A stretch of 35,564 nucleotides of DNA from an uncultured Bdellovibrio sp. (GTDB taxonomy: Bacteria; Bdellovibrionota; Bdellovibrionia; Bdellovibrionales; Bdellovibrionaceae). Shown one piece after another: positions 24,098 to 32,398 of the stretch. The translations under genes were made by a program, and so were the position numbers. Within the stretch, counting starts at the first letter, position 1. Each line of letters starts with the position of its first letter. The stretch lies in contig NZ_CAMLDV010000019.1 of NCBI RefSeq assembly GCF_946478835.1, positions 1 to 35,564 of the forward strand. Reading direction: 5' to 3'. The notes under the pieces were generated by a model that searched no databases, had not been told where the DNA came from, and saw only the letters and a list, made by a program, of their open reading frames with translations.

Positions 24098-25498
24098 CTA
24101 AGACACCTTTTCAATATATTTCAGCAAAAGATCACGCCCTCGAATTTTAGCGCGCATCACGGAAAGGAAAATAAAAACACCGCCGGTTTTGCGATCCAGG
24201 AAAATCATTTCCTTAGGGGGAGTTCTCCAGGAATGTTTTCGCACGATCTGAAAAACTTTTTTAGACAAACGCTGCGGAAGGTCCGTGTTTTTCCAATCGT
24301 AAGTGCCATCCTTATCTATTTGTCCTGCCTTGTTGCGGGGGTCTTCGTAAGTGATAAACGGCTCAACAGTTTCAAAACAAAATTCTTCAAATACTTTTTT
24401 CAAGTCTTCGTCATCATCATTCTGAACGAAGCCTAACTCTAAGGCGGCCTGAAAGAACGTATTGTGATCGTTAAGAAGCGATCCTTTCACCATACGACGA
24501 TAAGGATGCATAAACTCTTCCGTGTATCTGCGAGTCGCGCCGAAATCTAAAAGCACAAGTTGATCGTGCCCTTGGGGATTGATGCGGATCCGGTAGTTCC
24601 CACTGTGGGGATCGGTCTGTACAACACCCCAATCAAAGATTTCTTTAAAGTAGAGGTCTAAAAAATTAAGAGCGATTTTATTACGTCTTTCCTGCGACAG
24701 ACTTTGAATCAAAGGGTCATCAGCGCGCAAGCCGCGCTCAAAGGTCGTGGCAAGAATTCGTGGCCCAGAAAACTCTCGAAGAACTTTAGGAACGACAAAG
24801 CGTGTATCTTCCTTAAGGCGTTCATAAAATTCTTCCGTCAATTGTGCTTCCAGTTCGTAATCGGTTTCCTGCGATAACATTTCCCGAACTTCTGCAAACA
24901 AAGGATCCAAATTGAAATCCCGAGGTAGTAATTTCAGTGTTCCCAATAAGGTGCGGATCGCCCGCAAATCACTATCAATCGCTTTATCGACATTAGGATA
25001 CTGAATTTTAAGAACAATGCTTTCCCCTGTGGCTCTGATTCGAGCGCGGTGGACTTGTCCCATAGAGGCTGAAGCCAAAGCTTCTTTCTCGATATCCAAA
25101 AGAGCTAACTTTTCTTCGGAAAGATTTTTCTTTATTGTCGGTTCAATAGCATCCCAAGAAAGGGGAGGTGAGTCGGACTGGAGTGATTTTAAAAGCTCAT
25201 TGGCTTCAGGAGGTAAGAAATGTTCTCCATACATGGAAAGCATTTGGCCGGCTTTCATCAAGCTGCCTTTAAGTTCTCCGAGTTCCGAACTTATCAGAGA
25301 AGCTTGATTTTGCAGAAGTCGTTTCCAGTTTTCTTCTTTGGCTTCCTTGTTTTTTAAAGCGGAGGTGACGCCATGCTGTGCAATCGAAGCTCCTGCTTGA
25401 AAAGTGAGCTTCGCCAAAGACAAACTGCGAGAGAACATCGAGGATTTAATGCGCTCAAGGTTCTTCGTTTGTTTTTTGGCAGACTTTTTTTCGTCCAT
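24098..25498 (-). CDS. ABC1/UbiB/ADCK-family atypical kinase-like protein
   Basis: 466 residues from the ATG at 25498. Family motifs are in order: KxGQ (KAGQ, 82-85), the Ala-rich nucleotide loop ASASMGQVHRA (142-152), ion-pair K164 (VLKIQYP), ETDYELEA at 211, the catalytic TDPHSGN (295-301) and metal-binding DFG (318-320). Members support ubiquinone synthesis or other lipid-related tasks and may act as ATPases rather than protein kinases. There is no C-terminal membrane hairpin as in E. coli UbiB, so it is closer to ADCK/ABC1-type members. A longer reading frame to 25591 would overlap the divergent photolyase gene and is not favoured. No clear ribosome site is visible. Confidence 0.88.
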   Translation of the reverse strand: MDEKKSAKKQTKNLERIKSSMFSRSLSLAKLTFQAGASIAQHGVTSALKNKEAKEENWKRLLQNQASLISSELGELKGSLMKAGQMLSMYGEHFLPPEANELLKSLQSDSPPLSWDAIEPTIKKNLSEEKLALLDIEKEALASASMGQVHRARIRATGESIVLKIQYPNVDKAIDSDLRAIRTLLGTLKLLPRDFNLDPLFAEVREMLSQETDYELEAQLTEEFYERLKEDTRFVVPKVLREFSGPRILATTFERGLRADDPLIQSLSQERRNKIALNFLDLYFKEIFDWGVVQTDPHSGNYRIRINPQGHDQLVLLDFGATRRYTEEFMHPYRRMVKGSLLNDHNTFFQAALELGFVQNDDDEDLKKVFEEFCFETVEPFITYEDPRNKAGQIDKDGTYDWKNTDLPQRLSKKVFQIVRKHSWRTPPKEMIFLDRKTGGVFIFLSVMRAKIRGRDLLLKYIEKVS

Positions 25499-25543
25499 GG
25501 AAACTAAATTTACCTTAACTTTTGGAAATGTTAAACTTTTATT

Positions 25544-26851
25544 ATGGCAAAAGTGACGATCTTCTGGTTCCGCCGAGACCTGCGTCTTCATGATAACGCA
25601 GGTCTTTTTTATGCTCTCAAAGAGAAAGCTGATGTTCTTCCTCTATTTATCTTTGATAAGGATATTTTAGACAAGTTGAGCAATCCTGCTGACGCGCGCG
25701 TTTCTTTTATTTATCAGACTGTCTTTCAACTGAAAGAATCTCTGCAGAAAAAAGGCAGCGATCTGCTTGTTCGTTACGGAAAGCCTCAAGAAGTATTTCA
25801 GAGCCTTTCTCGGGAACTGGAAATAGATTCGATTTACACAAATCAAGATTATGAGCCCGCAGCAAGAAAGCGTGACGAGCACATAGAAAAATGGTCGCAA
25901 AAGTCCGGCATTGAGTTTAAAACGTTTAAAGATCAGACCTTGTTTGAGAAAAACGAAATTCTCACAGACTCTCGAAAGCCGTACACTGTTTTCACTCCTT
26001 ACAAGAATAAGGTTCTAGCGACTTTGAATGATTTTTACTTAAAGTCTTATCCAAATGAAATCTACGAAAAGGCCTTTGCCAAGCGCCCAAAGCCGGAAAA
26101 AATGCTTTCGTTAAAAGAAATAGGCTTTAAAGAGACAGAAATCGAATTTCCGCCGCTCACACTTTTAGCAAAGACCTTGAAAAACTACGCGCAAACAAGG
26201 GACTACCCGGCAATTCAAAACGGCACGACTCATCTGGGAATTCACCTGCGTTTTGGCACAGTCAGTATTCGGGAGCTTGCGCGAGAAGCTAAAAAGTTTT
26301 CGCCAGTGTGGTTGAGTGAATTAATCTGGCGAGATTTCTTTATGCAAATACTCTGGCATTTCCCAGAAGTGGAAAAGCGAAGTTTTCGTCCCGAATATGA
26401 CAATATTTCCTGGCGAAAATCACCGCAAGATTTTGCTAAGTGGTGCAAGGGGGTGACCGGATATCCGCTGGTCGATGCGGGAATGAGGGAGCTCAACGCT
26501 ACGGGATACATGCACAACCGAGTGCGTATGGTGACAGCTAGTTTTTTATGTAAGCATTTATTAATTCATTGGCGCGAAGGCGAAAGATATTTTGCTGAAA
26601 AGCTTCTGGATTACGATCTCGCTGCCAATAATGGCAACTGGCAATGGGCGGCAGGGTCAGGTTGCGATGCTGCTCCGTATTTTCGAATTTTCAATCCACA
26701 GGCACAGGCTGAAAAGTTTGATCCTGACGGGGAATACATAAAAAAATGGGTGCCAGAGCTTCACACCTCTCGTTATCCTAAACCTATGATTGAACACGCG
26801 GAAGCCCGCGGTCGCTGTTTGCAAGCATTTACAAAAGCTTTGAAGAAGTAG
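25544..26851 (+). CDS. phrB: Deoxyribodipyrimidine photolyase
   Basis: 435 residues, class I photolyase/cryptochrome family. It repairs UV-induced pyrimidine dimers with FADH- and blue light. The N-terminal antenna domain begins VTIFWFRRDLRLHDN. The FAD-binding half carries ELIWRDFFMQILWHFP, GYPLVDAGMRELNATGYMHNRVRM and LDYDLAANNGNWQWAAGSG, the most conserved photolyase stretches, including the Trp residues of electron transfer. A photolyase is favoured over cryptochrome because of these and the length. The start lies 45 bases from the divergent UbiB-like start and has no ribosome site; TAAACT at 25532-25537 with TTTACC at 25509-25514 could give a leaderless mRNA. Confidence 0.93.
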   Translation: MAKVTIFWFRRDLRLHDNAGLFYALKEKADVLPLFIFDKDILDKLSNPADARVSFIYQTVFQLKESLQKKGSDLLVRYGKPQEVFQSLSRELEIDSIYTNQDYEPAARKRDEHIEKWSQKSGIEFKTFKDQTLFEKNEILTDSRKPYTVFTPYKNKVLATLNDFYLKSYPNEIYEKAFAKRPKPEKMLSLKEIGFKETEIEFPPLTLLAKTLKNYAQTRDYPAIQNGTTHLGIHLRFGTVSIRELAREAKKFSPVWLSELIWRDFFMQILWHFPEVEKRSFRPEYDNISWRKSPQDFAKWCKGVTGYPLVDAGMRELNATGYMHNRVRMVTASFLCKHLLIHWREGERYFAEKLLDYDLAANNGNWQWAAGSGCDAAPYFRIFNPQAQAEKFDPDGEYIKKWVPELHTSRYPKPMIEHAEARGRCLQAFTKALKK

Positions 26852-26860
26852 GAGACTTTT

Positions 26861-28216
26861 ATGCGAATTCTTATCACCGGAGCCACAGGTTTATTGGGGA
26901 AAGAAGTCGGAAAAGTTTTAGCTGAAAAAGGTCACGAACTTTTAGCCGTCAGCAGAAATTTAACCAAAGCGCGTGAGGTGCTGCCTTTTCCCTGTGAGAT
27001 CGTCGTTGGCGATCTCAACGACGGGCCGCTGAAGGACCCTCGGCTTAAAACTGTCGAAGCTGTTATTAATTTAATGGGCGAGACTGTGGTCGAACGTTGG
27101 AATGAAGAAAAAAAAGAACGCATTTATAATTCTCGCGTGGTCGCAACAAGAAATTTAATAGCAAGTCTTCCAGCGGATGCAAAAGTATTCGTTTCTGGTT
27201 CTGCTATAGGCTATTACGGGGACTGTGGCAGTGAGTTCTTATACGAAGAGCACAGTCCTGGAAAAGATTTTCTTGCCAAGCTTTGTGTTGATTGGGAAGC
27301 GGAGGCGGGAAAAGCTCCGGGAAGAAAAGTTTTTATTCGCACCGGTCTCGTATTGTCCCGCCACGGTGGCGCGTTAGATGAGATGCTTTTTCCGTTCAGA
27401 GCTGGTGTCGGTGGAGTTCTTGGTGAAGGTCAGCAGTGGATGAGTTGGATCCATATAAAAGACATCGTCGGTCTTTTTGTATTCGCTCTTGAGAACCCAA
27501 AAGCACAAGGAGCCATCAATGGCTGCGCGCCCTTTCCTGTAACGAATAAAGAATTCTCGCAAACTCTGGCGGAGGCTGTCGGACGAAGCCTTGGTCCCAG
27601 CGTTCCACATATGATTCTAAAACTGATTTACGGAGAGACAGCCGACGTGATTCTTTCCTCCATTCGCGGTTCCGCCGAAAAAGCGGAAGCTTTGGGATAT
27701 CAATTTCATTTTAGTGAATTAAAAGAGGCTTTAAATGAAATCTGCGCTCCTTTTAAGGCGGGTGAAGATGTCTTTCTTTCAGAGCAGTTTTTGCCGGAAC
27801 CACCGGAAAAAGTTTTTCCTTTTTTTCAGGATGCAAACAATCTAGAAAAAATAACGCCTCCTACTTTGAACTTTCAGATTGAAAAGATATCAAGTCCAGA
27901 AATCACTCAAGGAACATTGATTGACTATCGCCTAAAAATTCACGGCGTTCCTGCCAGATGGAAAACGGAGATTGATGAATGGCAACCCCCTTACAAGTTC
28001 GTGGATACGCAACGTTTTGGTCCGTATCGCTTTTGGCATCACACCCATGAGTTTCGCCCGTTCTGCGGCGGAACTTTGATGGTGGACCGGGTTCGCTATC
28101 GTTTGCCCTTGGGGTATCTCGGTTGGGTTTTAGGAGCTAAATTTGTAAAAAAAGATGTTCAAAATATTTTTTCATTTCGCAGAAAATATATTTCGACATT
28201 GTCGAGCTACGAATAG
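26861..28216 (+). CDS. TIGR01777 epimerase-like protein fused to an SRPBCC domain
   Basis: 451 residues, about 150 longer than a plain TIGR01777/YfcH protein. The N-terminal half is a short-chain-dehydrogenase-like NAD(P) fold: GATGLLG at 7-13, INLMGETVVERWNEEKK, SGSAIGYYGDCG, and QQWMSWIHIKDIV. From about residue 300 an SRPBCC (START-like) domain follows (EQFLPEPPEKVFPFF ... YRLKIHGVPARWKTEID ... DRVRYRLPLGYLG), the hydrophobic-ligand-binding fold of polyketide-cyclase-like proteins. Substrate unknown. It begins ten bases after the photolyase stop, behind GTAGGAG, and should be co-transcribed. Photolyase and TIGR01777 or SRPBCC genes often sit together, suggesting a light-stress link. Confidence 0.87.
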   Translation: MRILITGATGLLGKEVGKVLAEKGHELLAVSRNLTKAREVLPFPCEIVVGDLNDGPLKDPRLKTVEAVINLMGETVVERWNEEKKERIYNSRVVATRNLIASLPADAKVFVSGSAIGYYGDCGSEFLYEEHSPGKDFLAKLCVDWEAEAGKAPGRKVFIRTGLVLSRHGGALDEMLFPFRAGVGGVLGEGQQWMSWIHIKDIVGLFVFALENPKAQGAINGCAPFPVTNKEFSQTLAEAVGRSLGPSVPHMILKLIYGETADVILSSIRGSAEKAEALGYQFHFSELKEALNEICAPFKAGEDVFLSEQFLPEPPEKVFPFFQDANNLEKITPPTLNFQIEKISSPEITQGTLIDYRLKIHGVPARWKTEIDEWQPPYKFVDTQRFGPYRFWHHTHEFRPFCGGTLMVDRVRYRLPLGYLGWVLGAKFVKKDVQNIFSFRRKYISTLSSYE

Positions 28217-28217
28217 T

Positions 28218-28976
28218 CTACTGTTTGTTGCGAAGCTCGCGCAGATACGTGAACTGCTGCACGTTTCGGGCGAGTAAAAAAGGATTCACCTTTTTTTCAA
28301 TAAAAAGTTTTAAAGGCACGCTGGGAAGATCAAGACTGCGGCGGTTGGTCAGCTCGTTTTCATAAAGCGCAAGGCCTTCGTCATCTCCTGTGATCGGGGA
28401 ATCATCCAGATTGCTCAGCATTTTACAAAAATGCAAATTCGTCTCGGTGTACTCGTGCGTGCAATAAACCAAAGTCTCTGAAGGAAGAGATTTAATTCTT
28501 TGCAGGCTTTGATACATTTGCTCATAGGTCCCTTCAAAAAGACGTCCGCAACCGAGTCCAAATAAAACATCGCCGGAAAAAAGCCATTTCTTAGTTTGAT
28601 TCCAATATGCAACATGCCCCAGAGTGTGTCCCGGAAGTTCCATCACGGAAAACGAAAAACCGCCGACAGAAATTTCATCGCCTTCCTTGACGAATTGATC
28701 GGCATAAGAAATTTGGTTTTTGTTTTTCTGTGGAGCAAAGACAGGCGCAGAAAAAGAACTCTTTAACTCTTTCACTCCACCGACATGATCGCTGTGATGA
28801 TGTGTTAGCAAAATTCCTTTTAAGGATAAACCTTCACGTTGCAAATAGGACGCAACGGCTTTGGCTTCTCCGGGGTCGACAACCAAGGCTTCCTTTTTGC
28901 CTTCATCCACGAGGACAAAGACATAATTGTCTTCAAAGATAGGAACGAGTTCTACTCGCGAAACAGCTGGAGCCAT
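28218..28976 (-). CDS. gloB: Hydroxyacylglutathione hydrolase (glyoxalase II)
   Basis: 252 residues, the family norm. GloB hydrolyses S-lactoylglutathione to lactate and glutathione, the second step of methylglyoxal detoxification. The metallo-beta-lactamase motifs are all present: THHHSDHVGG, GHTLGHVAYW, FSGDVLFGLGCGRLFEGT and YCTHEYTETNL, providing the two-metal site. A C-terminal helical domain follows. The ATG at 28976 is preceded closely by AAGGA; an in-frame TTG 36 bases upstream is less likely. A glutathione-specific GloB is favoured, but other MBL thioesterases share these motifs. Confidence 0.9.
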   Translation of the reverse strand: MAPAVSRVELVPIFEDNYVFVLVDEGKKEALVVDPGEAKAVASYLQREGLSLKGILLTHHHSDHVGGVKELKSSFSAPVFAPQKNKNQISYADQFVKEGDEISVGGFSFSVMELPGHTLGHVAYWNQTKKWLFSGDVLFGLGCGRLFEGTYEQMYQSLQRIKSLPSETLVYCTHEYTETNLHFCKMLSNLDDSPITGDDEGLALYENELTNRRSLDLPSVPLKLFIEKKVNPFLLARNVQQFTYLRELRNKQ

Positions 28977-29087
28977 ATTCCTTATTCTCTGATTTCCGAA
29001 ATTGATTTTCAAGACCTAGGTTCGATTGATTAATAACAATAACTGGCCTTGGTCATAAGGGTCCTTTGTCCTAAAATAAGACTCAAT

Positions 29088-29513
29088 ATGAAGATCAAAG
29101 TGGAACTTGAGGGACGAGACTATATTGAAGTGGAATGCGAAGGGGAGGACCCAAAATCTCCGGGAGCCTTAAAGAAGGTGTCATTTCTGGGATGCTCAAC
29201 GTTTCTCCAAACAATGCAAGATCTGCGAAAAGAGTTCGGTCCGGATCTTAGAAAGTGGTCTTTGCCACAAGGGCACGATCATTCCAGTCTTTTGATTAAA
29301 GAAATGATTTTAAAACTGCGAGGCGAGTGGGCATTTCCTTATGATGAAGAAGAACTTTGTCACTGCCGAACAATTCCAACTCACACAGTCGATCAAGCCA
29401 TCATCGCCGGAGCTCACACTCCCGAAGTCGTGACTCGACAAACTTCCGCCAGCACGGCCTGCGGAACTTGTCGTCCTAACGTGCAAAAAATTATTAACTA
29501 CCGGCTTTCTTAG
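29088..29513 (+). CDS. BFD-like [2Fe-2S] protein, two-part
   Basis: 141 residues. The N-terminal 80 residues are of unrecognised type: VSFLGCSTFLQTMQDLRKEFG is reminiscent of NifU-related small domains seen beside BFD domains, but I cannot name it. The C-terminal part (about 88-140) is a BFD-like iron-sulfur domain: CHC at 91-93 and CGTC at 125-128, with AIIAGAHTPEVV between. BFD domains bind a [2Fe-2S] cluster and occur in bacterioferritin-associated ferredoxin and nitrite reductase. The ATG at 29088 is chosen because the protein fold starts there (MKIKVELEG). Its end overlaps the convergent BFD gene by 20 bases. Confidence 0.78.
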   Translation: MKIKVELEGRDYIEVECEGEDPKSPGALKKVSFLGCSTFLQTMQDLRKEFGPDLRKWSLPQGHDHSSLLIKEMILKLRGEWAFPYDEEELCHCRTIPTHTVDQAIIAGAHTPEVVTRQTSASTACGTCRPNVQKIINYRLS

Positions 29514-29751
29514 GTTCTTTCCCCGTCATATCTTCAACAATCTTCTCCGGAAATTCCCCATGCTTAAGATAATACTCCAAAAGTGGACCCAACTTCCGGC
29601 GGCAAGAACCCCCACAGGGGCCAACGCCTGCGCTGGTTGTGTCGAAGATTTCATTTAAAGTGTGGGCCCCATTGCGGATCGCTTCCTCAATGGTTTCGCG
29701 GCTGATGTTATTACAGCGACAGATAATTTCGGTTTTCTTCTTTGGGCCCAT
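29494..29751 (-). CDS. Small BFD-like [2Fe-2S] protein
   Basis: 85 residues, nearly all one BFD-type domain: CRC at 11-13, AIRNGAHTLNEIF, and GPCGGSC with C46 and C50. The last pair is spaced C-x3-C rather than the usual C-x2-C, although the fold pattern is otherwise intact. It resembles the C-terminal domain of the convergent neighbour, including the GAHT motif, so the two are probably distant paralogues. Likely role: electron transfer or iron-storage partner in the cytoplasm. No partner such as bacterioferritin is in the window. Confidence 0.8.
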   Translation of the reverse strand: MGPKKKTEIICRCNNISRETIEEAIRNGAHTLNEIFDTTSAGVGPCGGSCRRKLGPLLEYYLKHGEFPEKIVEDMTGKEPKKAGS

Positions 29752-29760
29752 ATCTGAATT

Positions 29761-29817
29761 GTAATGCCGCGCAATGCAAAAAGGTACGCCGTACTAGTCT
29801 AAAGTGCGGCGCGTTAC
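29761..29817. promoter_or_regulatory. Imperfect inverted repeat between the BFD and greA genes
   Basis: GTAATGCCGCGCAAT (29761-29775) and AGTGCGGCGCGTTAC (29803-29817) pair with three mismatches and one G-T pair. Inside lies GTAC-GCC-GTAC (29784-29794). It starts 10 bases ahead of the minus-strand BFD ATG, so it could be its operator or leader structure. It does not match an operator I know. Confidence 0.4.
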
Positions 29818-29842
29818 ATCTCATTGATAACTGGGGCATAAT

Positions 29843-29855
29843 CCTGTAAAACAGG
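29843..29855 (+). promoter_or_regulatory. Short hairpin in the greA leader
   Basis: CCTGT-AAA-ACAGG forms a 5 bp stem with a 3-base loop, 25 bases ahead of the greA ATG. A CATAAT at 29837-29842 just before it could be the -10 box, which would put the hairpin at the very 5' end of the mRNA, where such stems can stabilise transcripts. Confidence 0.4.
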
Positions 29856-29879
29856 TGTCCTTCTAACAATGGAGCTGAA

Positions 29880-30368
29880 ATGGCTAATCCTACAACTGAT
29901 AAACTTCCTATGACAATTCGCGGAAAAGCGATGCTTGAAGCAGAGCTTAAGAAGCTATTGTTAGAAGAAAGACCGTCTGTCATTCGTGCGATCGAAGAAG
30001 CACGCGCTCAAGGTGATATTTCTGAAAATGCGGAATATGAATCTGCAAAAGAGCGTCAAGCTATGATCGAAGGAAGAATTGCTGAAATTCAAGGCAAACT
30101 TGCCGGCGCTGAGGTTGTCGATACATCAGCGATTAAAGCAGATCGCGTTGTTTTCGGTGCCTATGTGAAAATCGTGGACACAGAATCAGAAGAGGAATTC
30201 AACTACCAGATCGTGGGCGTTGACGAATCTGACGTGAAACAAGGTATGATTTCAATCCTTTCTCCTTTAGCTCGTGCCTTGATCGGCAAAAAAGAGGGCG
30301 ACACAGTTACAGTGCAAAGTCCCAAAGGTGATAAAGAGTTCGAAATTCTTTCTTTCGGATATAAGTAA
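29880..30368 (+). CDS. greA: Transcription elongation factor GreA
   Basis: 162 residues, the usual size. GreA enters the secondary channel of RNA polymerase and promotes cleavage of backtracked transcripts. The N-terminal coiled coil contains EAELKKLLLEERPSVIRAIEEARAQGDISENAEYESAK, with the catalytic acidic tip DxSEN intact (GDISENAEY). A C-terminal FKBP-like domain follows (YVKIVDTESEEEFNYQIVG, GKKEGDTVTVQSPKGDKEFEIL). GGAG at 29871-29874 is five bases from the ATG. It appears to be a single gene with its own promoter region. Confidence 0.96.
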   Translation: MANPTTDKLPMTIRGKAMLEAELKKLLLEERPSVIRAIEEARAQGDISENAEYESAKERQAMIEGRIAEIQGKLAGAEVVDTSAIKADRVVFGAYVKIVDTESEEEFNYQIVGVDESDVKQGMISILSPLARALIGKKEGDTVTVQSPKGDKEFEILSFGYK

Positions 30369-30392
30369 TTTTTCTTTGAAAAGACATTGTCG

Positions 30393-30427
30393 GTCCATGG
30401 TGAGACCTGTGACAATAAACCATGGAC
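30393..30427 (+). promoter_or_regulatory. 9 bp inverted repeat covering a start codon
   Basis: GTCCATGGT (30393-30401) and ACCATGGAC (30419-30427) form a perfect 9 bp stem with a 17-base loop. The right arm contains the ATG (30422-30424) of the AsmA-like gene, so the folded mRNA would hide the start codon. As DNA, the repeat could also be a protein-binding site. Confidence 0.55.
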
Positions 30428-32398
30428 TCGCGCAAACGCTCATCATCAGCATCTTCAGATAAACATCTTATTGCAGAACAACCGGGAATGGTGATTCTCC
30501 TTTCCGGTCTTATCTTGTCGTTCTTTTTGGGGTACACGGCGAAATCTCTTTTATCTCCTGCGCGAGTTTTTGCTCAGATTGAAAAAGCAGCAAGCCACAT
30601 TCATAAAGACGTTAAAGTTAATTTTGCTTCCGCGCAGTTCAGTATGAGTGACGGCATTTTGCCTCGTTTTGCCGTGATCATTTCTCAAGTGCGCATGGAG
30701 TCTTCCCAAAAATGTTGGGCAGCTCCCGTTCTGGAAGTGGATGAGTTGCGTTTGCCGATTTCTATCTTAAACGCACTTCGTGGAGGAACGCCTGTTCAGA
30801 ATATCGAAGCGAACAACGTCAAACTTGTTCTGCGTGAAGATTTTAAAAATTGCGATGCCAAAGAAGAAGAAAAAAAAGCGGACAACAAACCGGCTCCCTT
30901 GGTAACACTGTCTCCCTCAGAGCAATCACAAAAATATCAAAACGATGTGCGCGGCATTCGCGTGCAGAAATTGGAAATTTCTTCTGAAAAATACCCTCAA
31001 TATCACTCCGAACTTTTAAATTTCGTAGCCAAAGTAAAATCTTTTGAACCCAAAGTGATTGAGGTCACCGCCAAAACGCATCTTCTTAAAGACGCTCAAG
31101 TTGGAGATTATCTTTCTCACGCTAATCTCTACGTTCAATATAAAGAATCACCTGAAGCCACAATTCAATCTCACTTTTTCGGAAACTGGCGCGAAGGTCA
31201 TTACAGTATTATTGCCAACTACACCATAGACGAACAGTTGCTGGCGATTGAAACAGATTTAAAACACATTCCTCTAAGTCAGATTCTGACGATCATGCAA
31301 AAGTACGGCTTGGCATCCAAAGATCTTAACGGTCGCCAAGTATGGATTTCCTCTAAAGCGCGCCTGGTGGCTCCGTTAGATAAAGTGCGCACGTCTCCGA
31401 TTGAAGTTCGTGATATGCGTCTCGAGGGCGATTTAGGAGAGATGCGGGTGGATCGTATCGATATCTCTTCGGTAGAGCCCCTTCGCTATTCTCCTATTGT
31501 TGTCGATGTAAAAAAGCTCGATATCGGAAAGTTATTGGTTCTGTTAAACCGTCCGAAAAACACGAGCATGTTAGGCGAACTCGGTGTCTTTACCGGACGA
31601 GCCGAAATTGTTTCAGATCAAAAAATGAAAATGACAGGTGAGCATTCAGGTCTGCAATTTGTTTTTTCAAACAAAGGCCAGCGAGAGGTGCAAGTCATCG
31701 AGCACATGGTTGGAGACATTGATCTGCAAGACAATGATTGGAATTTTCACATCAAACGTGTTGAACCCAGAGCCGGAACCTTCATCGGTGACGTGAAAAT
31801 GAAAGCCGACCGGGATTTCCAGGACATCGAAGTCAAAACACGTGTTGAGGAAGTCGTGCTGGATCCGGCGGTGCAAAAGTTGATGACAAATGGCGGGGAT
31901 ATCGGACTTTTGAGTCTTGATGGTGACGTCAAAATTAAAAAAGGTCAGATGTCCTATCTAAAAGGTCTTCTTCGTGTTGATAGCATGAATGTTGAAGGAT
32001 TAAGCTTTGAAAAAACAAAAGCGTCCGTCGATTGGGCTCAAGGTGAAGTTGTTCTTAACACGCAAGTGAAATCCTTGGTCGTGACTCCAGGATCACCGGG
32101 AGCCGATATTTTAAAACAAGTGACAGAACCTGTTTGGTGGAATGGTGGAAAGTTAACTCTCAACGCTCTGACAGGTCAGTTTCATTTAAAAAAATCCCAA
32201 GAACTTTCCTGGAAAAACTTCCAAGGACAAGTCGGAAAAACGGGACGTTTGTTAACCGATGGTTCTTGGAATGAAGACGGGGACCTCAAGGGCAGTGTGC
32301 TTGCCAAAGAAGGCAAGGTCCATAGAAAGTGGTTCATTGATGGGGATCGTGAAAATCCTCAGTTTACTGAAGACTCTGCCAAAACAATGAGGAAATAA
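30422..32398 (+). CDS. AsmA-like envelope protein
   Basis: 658 residues. A short basic N-terminus, one membrane anchor (about 22-42) and a large periplasmic region of repeating beta patterns. The segment after the anchor (VNFASAQFSMSDGILPRFAVIISQVRM ... LEVDELRLPIS) resembles the start of AsmA/TamB-type repeating beta-groove proteins, which move lipids between inner and outer membranes. I am not certain of the family; a Bdellovibrio-type hypothetical is the safe alternative. The ATG lies inside an inverted repeat and has no clear ribosome site. The stop shares one base with the next gene (TAATG), suggesting coupled expression with a phosphodiesterase that acts on lipid head groups. Confidence 0.6.
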   Translation: MDSRKRSSSASSDKHLIAEQPGMVILLSGLILSFFLGYTAKSLLSPARVFAQIEKAASHIHKDVKVNFASAQFSMSDGILPRFAVIISQVRMESSQKCWAAPVLEVDELRLPISILNALRGGTPVQNIEANNVKLVLREDFKNCDAKEEEKKADNKPAPLVTLSPSEQSQKYQNDVRGIRVQKLEISSEKYPQYHSELLNFVAKVKSFEPKVIEVTAKTHLLKDAQVGDYLSHANLYVQYKESPEATIQSHFFGNWREGHYSIIANYTIDEQLLAIETDLKHIPLSQILTIMQKYGLASKDLNGRQVWISSKARLVAPLDKVRTSPIEVRDMRLEGDLGEMRVDRIDISSVEPLRYSPIVVDVKKLDIGKLLVLLNRPKNTSMLGELGVFTGRAEIVSDQKMKMTGEHSGLQFVFSNKGQREVQVIEHMVGDIDLQDNDWNFHIKRVEPRAGTFIGDVKMKADRDFQDIEVKTRVEEVVLDPAVQKLMTNGGDIGLLSLDGDVKIKKGQMSYLKGLLRVDSMNVEGLSFEKTKASVDWAQGEVVLNTQVKSLVVTPGSPGADILKQVTEPVWWNGGKLTLNALTGQFHLKKSQELSWKNFQGQVGKTGRLLTDGSWNEDGDLKGSVLAKEGKVHRKWFIDGDRENPQFTEDSAKTMRK

